Positions 58,271-64,000 of a stretch of DNA of 64,000 nucleotides are shown here, one piece after another. This DNA comes from DASYAN01 sp034431765. GTDB taxonomy: Bacteria > Chloroflexota > Ktedonobacteria > Ktedonobacterales > Ktedonobacteraceae. The notes under the pieces were generated by a model. The model was given only the letters and a program-made list of their open reading frames with translations. It had not been told where the DNA came from and ran no database searches. How positions within the stretch are numbered: the first letter of the stretch is position 1; the number at the start of each line of letters is the position of its first letter. Made by a program: the position numbers and the translations under genes. The stretch lies in the NCBI GenBank assembly GCA_034431765.1, contig DAOUDD010000193.1:32055-96054 (forward strand), given 5' to 3'.

Positions 58271-58342
58271 GCCGGTGTAGCTCAGTGGTAGAGCATCCGC
58301 TTCGTAAGTGGACGGTCGCGGGTTCGATTCCCATCACCGGCT
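58271..58342 (+). tRNA. tRNA-Thr (CGT)
   Basis: Cloverleaf with acceptor GCCGGTG/CACCGGC, D-arm GCTC-AGTGGTA-GAGC and anticodon loop TTCGTAA (anticodon CGT, codon ACG). The T-stem GCGGG/CCCAT has one C-A mismatch and one G-T pair. No encoded CCA; a T6 run follows. A Thr tRNA normally is expected to have A73; here the base after the stem is T. Confidence 0.9.
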
Positions 58343-58366
58343 TTTTTATTGTTCTTAACAGCCTCC

Positions 58367-59044
58367 TTACCCCTCTTTTCTGAGAACGGCAACGCGTATC
58401 TGTGCCAGTGGGTCTTGCTCAAGCGCACTCGATTTCACATCCTTTATAGAGAACCCCCACTGCTGAAGCTCCTCACTCACCCTCTTTTCGGGTACACCTG
58501 TGCGCCTACCCGAATATTCTGCAATGAGCAAAAAGCCACCTTGTTTCACATAGTGATCTAACAGGCGCTGGACGAATGCTTCCCTCAGTTCGTAAGGGAC
58601 GTAGTCGAGCGTGGAGTTGACATAGTCAAAGCTTTGCGGCGGCAACCAATCCCAGGCATTACCGACGAAGATGTTGTCCGCGTATAGTGGAAGACGTTGC
58701 CGAGCCAGGGCAGCATGCATCTCTGAGAAATCGAGGCCATAGGGAATGACCTGCACACTGCGTTCCTGTGTCCAGAGCAGAATACACTCCAGGAGATAAC
58801 CATTAGCACAGCCAATATCGAGAAAGGTGCCAGGACGAGTAATACAATCTGCAATTGGGCGACGTAACACTTCCCAATCCTGTGCAGTGCGTGGGGTGCG
58901 TAGACCAAAGCCGGATTGCTGCCAGGGAGATTTTCCAGCTAAATATCCTGTTTCAAGAATATTTTTTTGCTTGTCAAACCATCGACTTAGTTCTTCGTCG
59001 TCCATAATTTCCCTCGCGCGCGTTTTAGAAACATCTTTCATCAT
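58367..59044 (-). CDS. SAM-dependent methyltransferase
   Basis: A 225-residue class I methyltransferase. Motif I is TFLDIGCANGYLLECIL, motif II-like GLDFSEMHAALARQRLP, the later WDWLPPQSFDYVNSTLDYVP marks the active-site side, and GGFLLIAEYSGRR the fifth strand. The N-terminal 60 residues are helical. The substrate is unknown. Two adjacent ATGs (59044, 59041) lie where the DUF1992 stop overlaps (TGATGATG); a GTG at 59065 would give a longer start. Its overlap shows that it is the last gene of the sigma-larC operon. Confidence 0.8.
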   Translation of the reverse strand: MMKDVSKTRAREIMDDEELSRWFDKQKNILETGYLAGKSPWQQSGFGLRTPRTAQDWEVLRRPIADCITRPGTFLDIGCANGYLLECILLWTQERSVQVIPYGLDFSEMHAALARQRLPLYADNIFVGNAWDWLPPQSFDYVNSTLDYVPYELREAFVQRLLDHYVKQGGFLLIAEYSGRRTGVPEKRVSEELQQWGFSIKDVKSSALEQDPLAQIRVAVLRKEG

Positions 59045-59601
59045 CAGATCGTAAACAGTGGACACTCGTCGCGGAACTGCTGCACAAGCTGCTCGACTTT
59101 AAACAGAGGACGGTGTAACGTTGTTGGAGCAACGATGTTTAGTGTCAAAATCTTGCTATTGAGCTTGCGCAACTTCTGTTCGTACTCAGTAGCAGCCTTT
59201 GTGACAGCTTCATTGAAGGCACGCTTTTCATAGGTGAGCAGAGGCATGCGGCGTGTGCGTAGTGTTTTGCTGCGATGCCGTATTTTGTTCAGCCTGGCCT
59301 CGATACGCTCTTTCTCGGTATCAATCTCTTTGACAAGCTCCAGTTCTGGTGGCAGAAAGCCATTGTTTTTGAGCAATCCGTAGGCCATCGCATGTTCACC
59401 AGCAGCGAAATGCTCATCCAGGTTTAATGGCTTGCCTACTCCTGGTAGGTTAGTAAATTCGCCGCGCTCCTCGGCTTTACGAATCTGCTCTTCAACGTAG
59501 TTTGTCAGACGGCGTTGAGTGTTCTTTTCCGTTGTCTGTCGTTTTGTTTGTGCCTCCAACCGTTGGGAGGCAGGAGTCTTGCGCCAATCAACAAAATCCA
59601 T
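59044..59601 (-). CDS. DUF1992 (DnaJ-C28-type) protein
   Basis: A 185-residue soluble protein. The family motif is RKAEERGEFTNLPGVGKPLN, followed by AMAYGLLKNNGFLPPELELV and a Lys/Arg-rich helical part. The domain is shared with the eukaryotic DNAJC28 protein but there is no J domain. Function is unknown in bacteria. It overlaps the methyltransferase start and follows larC after 33 nt. Confidence 0.85.
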   Translation of the reverse strand: MDFVDWRKTPASQRLEAQTKRQTTEKNTQRRLTNYVEEQIRKAEERGEFTNLPGVGKPLNLDEHFAAGEHAMAYGLLKNNGFLPPELELVKEIDTEKERIEARLNKIRHRSKTLRTRRMPLLTYEKRAFNEAVTKAATEYEQKLRKLNSKILTLNIVAPTTLHRPLFKVEQLVQQFRDECPLFTI

Positions 59602-59634
59602 AGATCCACCTGATTGAATAGTTACATCTAGAAA

Positions 59635-60798
59635 CTAGCCCTGTTGTCTCTGTCCTATTATAGTGGATTGTATAGCATACTGTGCAATAGCATAGACTTC
59701 GGCAAGAGGGAGATTGTGCTGCTGTGCCAGACGGCTACACTCCTCATACTCTGGTGCCGCGCTTATAATGTGCGTGCCAAGACGCTTGACCTTGACTGAC
59801 ATATCCCCAAGCGGTGTTGCGATTAGTCGAGAGGAACGCTGCGCCTTGAGACGCTGCATCTGCTGGATACGTACTCCCAGAGTGCTGCTCTCGCGCAGGA
59901 GGAGCAGAGCGAAACGCTCGCCATCTTGTGGCAGACAGATGACCGTGATACGAATCGCTGGACGATTCTTCTTCATCTGCAGAGGTGTATAGCTAACATC
60001 GAGCGCACCAGTGGCAAACAGCCGCTCCATCAGCCCACCCAACAGCTCACCGCTCATATTATCTACATGGCATTCTACTATAGCTACCCAATCAACGTCA
60101 GCCTCAGTAGTTGTTTCAACAACAGAATTGGTGGAGGAATACGTCTGACCAACACAGAGCCGTAGCCAGTTCGGTGCAGATAATGAAGAAGGAGCGAAAC
60201 CATAGCCCACGCGCTCGATGTGGAACGCTGGCGTCTCAAAACGAGCCAGTTCCGCAAGTAAGGCAGCCCCTCCCACCGTCACGCGTTCGCCCTTACGTGA
60301 AGATGGTCTACATGGCACACGCTCTGCTTTGAGAATCTCCAGTGTGAGAGGATTTTTCGGCAACGGCGGTGGCGAAGCATAGAGTTGCGTAACATGTAGC
60401 GCCTCAATACTCCACGCAATACATACGATCTCCAGCAGTTCTTCCCTAGCAATTCCTGGTATTCTGTCAGTTTGAGCATCAGCAACACGTTGCACCATAG
60501 CTATTACGTTTTGTTGAGAGGATTGCGACAGGAGAGAATTGTGCAGCATGCTGAGCATATCTTGCGAACGTATTCTCTTGGGCAGAGCAGTGCTGAATTG
60601 AGCAGTGAAAGAAACACGCAGGCCATGGATATCCTGCTCATGCACACTCTCTTGTTCAAACCGATAGTCCTGGAGAGAAAGGGATGCGAGACAGCGTTGA
60701 AGTGCGTCAATAGGTAATCCTGCATTCACCACAGCGCCAAGAAGTTGTGCTCCACTTATACCAGATGTACAGTCCAGGTAGGCTATGACTCTTCTCAT
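59635..60798 (-). CDS. larC: LarC-type nickel insertion protein
   Basis: A 387-residue protein of the LarC family, which inserts nickel into the pincer cofactor of lactate racemase-type enzymes. LDCTSGISGAQLLGAVVNAG is the N-terminal motif, but the usual Asp of SGISGDM is Ala here. GERVTVGGAALLAEL, HVDNMSGELLGGLMERLFAT and ALDVSYTPLQMKKNRPAIRI in the C-terminal half are good family matches. LarA, LarB and LarE are not in the window. Its start overlaps the previous gene by 4 nt (ATGA). Confidence 0.85.
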   Translation of the reverse strand: MRRVIAYLDCTSGISGAQLLGAVVNAGLPIDALQRCLASLSLQDYRFEQESVHEQDIHGLRVSFTAQFSTALPKRIRSQDMLSMLHNSLLSQSSQQNVIAMVQRVADAQTDRIPGIAREELLEIVCIAWSIEALHVTQLYASPPPLPKNPLTLEILKAERVPCRPSSRKGERVTVGGAALLAELARFETPAFHIERVGYGFAPSSLSAPNWLRLCVGQTYSSTNSVVETTTEADVDWVAIVECHVDNMSGELLGGLMERLFATGALDVSYTPLQMKKNRPAIRITVICLPQDGERFALLLLRESSTLGVRIQQMQRLKAQRSSRLIATPLGDMSVKVKRLGTHIISAAPEYEECSRLAQQHNLPLAEVYAIAQYAIQSTIIGQRQQG

Positions 60799-61448
60799 AC
60801 GCCTGCTTTCTGTTCCGGCTTAAGAAGAGTAAGCCAGCGTGCTTTCTGCTCGGCTGAAAGCTGTGAACTCGCGTCAAGGACTGCACGGAAACTCGGATTT
60901 TTGCTCTCCAGGGTATAGGATATGCGTGTCTCTGCAACCTTCGGCAACGTCTTTGAGCCGTTTTTCCCTTGCTGCAATGACTTCTGCTTGCTAGCAAAGT
61001 ATGCCCGTACTTCCTGCACAGAGTAGCCTAACGTAGTAGAAAGACGTTCCAACAGGACCTCTGGTAAAGTAACATCCTGGATCTCTCGTTGTTCGAGCAG
61101 TGAAACGATATCCTCGCTTAAATCTAGTGCATGTGCGAGTTGAGCAAGAGTAAGCTGTTGACTCTGTACAGTTGTTAGTAGCGTTGAGATTACATTGGAT
61201 GGCAATGTTTCACGCTGTTTCTGAAAAGATCTTCTTTTCTTTTGTGGGTATAACGAAGATTGAGCGCTTGCAAGTGGTACATCGCTCGCTTCAAAAGTTG
61301 TGTAATATGCAAAGAAATCTGCAAGGGCATCGGCATATTGAGGATAGCGAGCTATATAGCTACTCAAACGTGGCTGTTGGCCTGCGTGAAGCTCCGCGAC
61401 GTAGCGTTCAGTAATCTGTAGTAACTGCTTATCGTACTCTTCAGGCAT
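60795..61448 (-). CDS. XRE-like helix-turn-helix protein paired with the sigma factor
   Basis: A 217-residue soluble protein. Residues 1-55 (LLQITERYVAELHAGQQPRL, SSYIARYPQYADALADFFAY) resemble the N-terminal segment found beside sigma factors and kinases in Chloroflexota. Residues 95-155 look like an XRE-type fold: LTLAQLAHALDLSEDIVSLL, then LPEVLLERLSTTLGYSVQEV. The C-terminus is polar. Its start overlaps the sigma factor stop by 8 nt, so it is probably a partner, perhaps an anti-sigma-like regulator; that role is inferred. Confidence 0.6.
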   Translation of the reverse strand: MPEEYDKQLLQITERYVAELHAGQQPRLSSYIARYPQYADALADFFAYYTTFEASDVPLASAQSSLYPQKKRRSFQKQRETLPSNVISTLLTTVQSQQLTLAQLAHALDLSEDIVSLLEQREIQDVTLPEVLLERLSTTLGYSVQEVRAYFASKQKSLQQGKNGSKTLPKVAETRISYTLESKNPSFRAVLDASSQLSAEQKARWLTLLKPEQKAGV

Positions 61449-62241
61449 GAGATAAATGCTCCTTTTCTGTCATCAATTCTGCACGCAGCAATCGTAAAGC
61501 TGTGTGCAAACGATTTCGTACAGTACGATCAGTAACGTGAAGGGTGCGTGCCGCCTCTTTTTCAGAGTGCCCTTCCCAGAAGATAAGCAAAATGACTGCT
61601 TTCAACTTTTCCGGCAAGTGGAGCACAATAGGCAGCAGATCGGAGAGTTCAACTGAGAGCAACATCTGTTGTGCACGCTCATCTATTACCTCTAACGAAC
61701 TGGAGGTGTGTTCAGACCGATGTTGTAGCAAACGTTCCAGGCTATCGACAAGAGTACGCGGAATACGTGTGCATTGTGTATGCCAGCGTCCCTCGCGCTT
61801 CATATACGAAGTATATACGTGCTTGCGCTCAAAGTACAGACAGTGAAGAAAATTTTCCTCCCAGAAGGTGCGAGTAGGATCAAGCAAAGCTCTTAATAGA
61901 TGTTCATAGAGATCTGCACATATATCATGTAAGAGAGCTTGTTGTTCCTCAGCAGGCAGTGTCAGGGTTCCTATCACTCGATATGCCCAGCGCTCATTGA
62001 GCAAACGGATGCGTCGAAATATACATTCAACCACACGTTCCCGCCCTTGTTTATCGCCAATCTGCAGCGTATAGCGCACAACCTTGACGAGCACCTCCAA
62101 AGGAATTTCTGGCTCTGCAATCGCTTGCCAGAATGCAACCGAAGCATAGACTGGAAGCGCGGCATAGAACTCGGCCAGATTTGCACGTCGTTTTAGCAGA
62201 GCGTTTGCCTCATCAGACGCGTTTGCAGGAGAAGATTCCAT
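61441..62241 (-). CDS. RNA polymerase sigma factor (sigma-70 family, ECF-like)
   Basis: A 266-residue sigma-70-family factor. The last 70 residues are region 4: LLPIVLHLPEKLKAVILLIF, EGHSEKEAARTLHVTDRTVR, NRLHTALRLLRAEL. The region 2 part is divergent but recognisable in AEEQQALLHDICADLYEHLL and FWEENFLHCLYFERKHVYTS. It heads a five-gene minus-strand unit. The ATG at 62241 has GGGGGTGG close upstream; a GTG at 62262 is an alternative. The stimulus is unknown. Confidence 0.82.
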   Translation of the reverse strand: MESSPANASDEANALLKRRANLAEFYAALPVYASVAFWQAIAEPEIPLEVLVKVVRYTLQIGDKQGRERVVECIFRRIRLLNERWAYRVIGTLTLPAEEQQALLHDICADLYEHLLRALLDPTRTFWEENFLHCLYFERKHVYTSYMKREGRWHTQCTRIPRTLVDSLERLLQHRSEHTSSSLEVIDERAQQMLLSVELSDLLPIVLHLPEKLKAVILLIFWEGHSEKEAARTLHVTDRTVRNRLHTALRLLRAELMTEKEHLSHA

Positions 62242-62367
62242 ATCCACCCCCAATACCTCCACAGAAAAATCTTTTCGGCAACTATGCGCTACTGTAGCAA
62301 CGCCAAGAGATACACTTCCCGACGACTACAGGCATACATGTTCTCTTCAGAGAATACGTCGGAGAGT

Positions 62368-62397
62368 AAAAAAAGCGGAAAGAAATTTCTTCTTTCC
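62368..62397 (-). terminator. Terminator after glgA
   Basis: Minus strand: GGAAAGAA, loop, TTCTTTCC (62377-62397), followed by GC and a seven-T tract. Confidence 0.85.
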
Positions 62398-62415
62398 ACC
62401 ATCTTGCTGGAAATA

Positions 62416-63885
62416 TCAAGCAGTCTGGCGATGATAGTCGATAGCGTTACGGTAGACCTCGACATAGCGTTCCGCCGAAGCATGCCAGGAGTGATCAGCT
62501 TTCATACCATGTCGTTGAATAGTACGCCATACATCTTTGAAGCGATAAAGCGCCATAGCTCGTACAATAGCAGCAAAGAACTCCCAGGGATCATAGTTTT
62601 CAAAGCTAAAACCATTTCCGGCACTGGTTGCTGGATCATACTCCTGTACAGTATCAGCCAGTCCTCCAACACGCCGCACAATTGGCACGCAGCCATAACG
62701 CATGGCTATCATCTGATTGATGCCACAGGGTTCAAAACGCGAGGGCATCAGGAACATGTCACTCCCTGCGAAAATGCGCTGCCCCAGTTCTGTATTGAAT
62801 GTAAGAAAAATGGCGATCTGTTCAGGATAACGCGCGGAGAGATCCTGAAACATCTCCTGATAGTGTTGATCACCGATACCCATCAGCACCAATTGTACAC
62901 CCTGAGCTAGCAAAGGCTGGATAATCTTGGCCAGCAGGTCAAAGCCCTTTTGATCAGAGAGACGCGAAATCATCGACAGCAACGGCACATCAGCTCGTTG
63001 AGGCAAGTGAGCTTGCTTTTGCAGCGCCGCCTTATTCTCCTCTCGCTTCTCTAGAGAAGAGGCATCGAAGCGCACCTGAATATAGTGATCCGTAGTGGGA
63101 TTGACCTCCTGATAGTCAACGCCATTAAGAATACCGAAGAGACGGTCACGGCGCGAGCGCAGCAGATGATCGAGTTTTTCACCAAATGTCGGAGTCAAAA
63201 TTTCCTGTGCATAGCGCTCACTCACCGTCGTAATTGCATCCGCGAACAGAATGCCGCGACTCATAATGTCTACAACATTCGCAAACTCAGTGACTTGAGG
63301 ATAAAGGAAGCCTGTAGCCGCTACACCAGCCACCTCTAATAAGCGGTAGCCAAAGATGCCATGATACGCAAGATTATGAATAGTGTAGACAGAGGCAGTA
63401 TGAGAGAAGAAGGCATCGTCACGATACGCAGTATTCATCCAATTTGGCACAATACCCGTATGCCAATCATTGCAATGAACCACATCAGGAGACCAGTTGA
63501 GCGCGCGCATCGCCTCAAGAGCTGCACGGCAGAAGAGAATAAAACGTTCGCCATCATCTGTATAGCCATAGATGTTCTCACGCTCAAAATAGCGCGGCGC
63601 ATCAATCATGTAGACAGGTATAGCATCGCCGATCTGTCCCCGCATCACACTCGCCGTTACCTGATAGGTACCCATACTGACAGAAAGGCCGTCCAGAATC
63701 TTGACCAGATGAAAACGCTCTGGACTCACCTGTCGATAGCGCGGCATAACCAGGCGTACATCATGTCCAAGGGATTGTAGAGCCTTGGGTAGAGCACCTA
63801 CCACATCAGCGAGGCCACCCACTTTTGCGAATGGCACAATCTCAGCCGCCAGGATCAGCACCTTGAGAGGTTGTTCGGACTGCAT
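62416..63885 (-). CDS. glgA: Glycogen synthase (ADP-glucose type)
   Basis: A 489-residue GT5 glycosyltransferase that extends alpha-1,4-glucan from ADP-glucose. VLILAAEIVPFAKVGGLADVVGALP holds the KVGGL nucleotide motif, then VVHCNDWHTGIVPNWM, TIHNLAYHGIFGY, the Arg/Lys phosphate site SRLSDQKGFDLL and the GT-B signature PSRFEPCGINQMIAMRYG. All are intact. The ATG at 63885 has GGGAGGG 7 nt upstream; an ATG at 63903 overlaps that site. It is followed by its own terminator, so it is separate from the sigma operon. The last 115 nt of the window lie upstream of it and hold no gene. Confidence 0.96.
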   Translation of the reverse strand: MQSEQPLKVLILAAEIVPFAKVGGLADVVGALPKALQSLGHDVRLVMPRYRQVSPERFHLVKILDGLSVSMGTYQVTASVMRGQIGDAIPVYMIDAPRYFERENIYGYTDDGERFILFCRAALEAMRALNWSPDVVHCNDWHTGIVPNWMNTAYRDDAFFSHTASVYTIHNLAYHGIFGYRLLEVAGVAATGFLYPQVTEFANVVDIMSRGILFADAITTVSERYAQEILTPTFGEKLDHLLRSRRDRLFGILNGVDYQEVNPTTDHYIQVRFDASSLEKREENKAALQKQAHLPQRADVPLLSMISRLSDQKGFDLLAKIIQPLLAQGVQLVLMGIGDQHYQEMFQDLSARYPEQIAIFLTFNTELGQRIFAGSDMFLMPSRFEPCGINQMIAMRYGCVPIVRRVGGLADTVQEYDPATSAGNGFSFENYDPWEFFAAIVRAMALYRFKDVWRTIQRHGMKADHSWHASAERYVEVYRNAIDYHRQTA

Positions 63886-64000
63886 ACAAGTTCCCTCCCA
63901 CATCTAGTATCTATCCTTTTATTTTGGCACTTTTGCTCTCTATTTGCAAGGGAGCTTTTTGCAATGCAACAAAGTCGTCCCCGGCTAAAGTTTTATTGAA

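Overview
The window looks like a chromosomal stretch of a Ktedonobacteria-type member of the Chloroflexota. This is an inference from gene content and style: T-box leaders, a TIR/STAND protein with an exported beta-helix, a transmembrane Ser/Thr kinase, Uma2 and TnpB relics, about 50% G+C, and many short operons. No 16S gene or taxonomic marker is present. Most of the 64 kb is housekeeping metabolism, interleaved with a large number of decayed genes.

Layout. 1-3200: the end of sucC, then sucD and a histone-deacetylase-like hydrolase (+). 3200-9200: a decay zone with a frameshifted Uma2 gene, a GNAT relic, a frameshifted helix-turn-helix gene and an internally deleted TnpB element, with an intact galT-galK pair (-) inside it. 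9300-14800: a membrane Ser/Thr kinase facing a 1245-residue TIR-STAND-beta-helix protein. 15000-20750: a formyltransferase-like gene (-), then yggX, a radical SAM gene that probably ends in a selenocysteine tail, a YbaK deacylase, a flavin reductase, a HIT protein and 3-hydroxyacyl-CoA dehydrogenase (+). 20750-28500: resistance-type acetyltransferase, S1-domain protein, P-loop kinase, relics, amidase and small proteins.

28500-40300 (-) is an amino-acid superoperon read argC-argB-hisZ-hisG-(HAD/kinase fusion)-hisH-hisA-hisF-hisI-HAD. The his part is translationally coupled by 1-7 nt overlaps. argC is preceded by a clear T-box leader. The 390-nt gap before hisZ carries a divergent candidate His T-box. 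hisB, hisC and hisD are absent.

40300-48200: pyruvate kinase, GNAT, a class V aminotransferase plus serA pair (serine synthesis), a LuxR fragment, DedA, a proline dehydrogenase relic and a YeaQ-type protein. 48200-58350: an MFS carrier, tRNA-Gly, PspA-like protein, molybdopterin oxidoreductase, an exonuclease fused to a degenerate DinG-type helicase, RdgB, a MOSC-like protein and tRNA-Thr. 58350-64000 (-): glgA, then a compact operon of sigma factor, XRE-like partner, LarC-like protein, DUF1992 protein and methyltransferase.

The points most worth following are the UGA-encoded selenocysteine tail (17897), the TIR-STAND fusion (11021-14758), the two T-box leaders, the helicase-dead DinG-like exonuclease and the HAD-kinase fusion inside the his operon. 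All calls are from reading the sequence; no database search was run.
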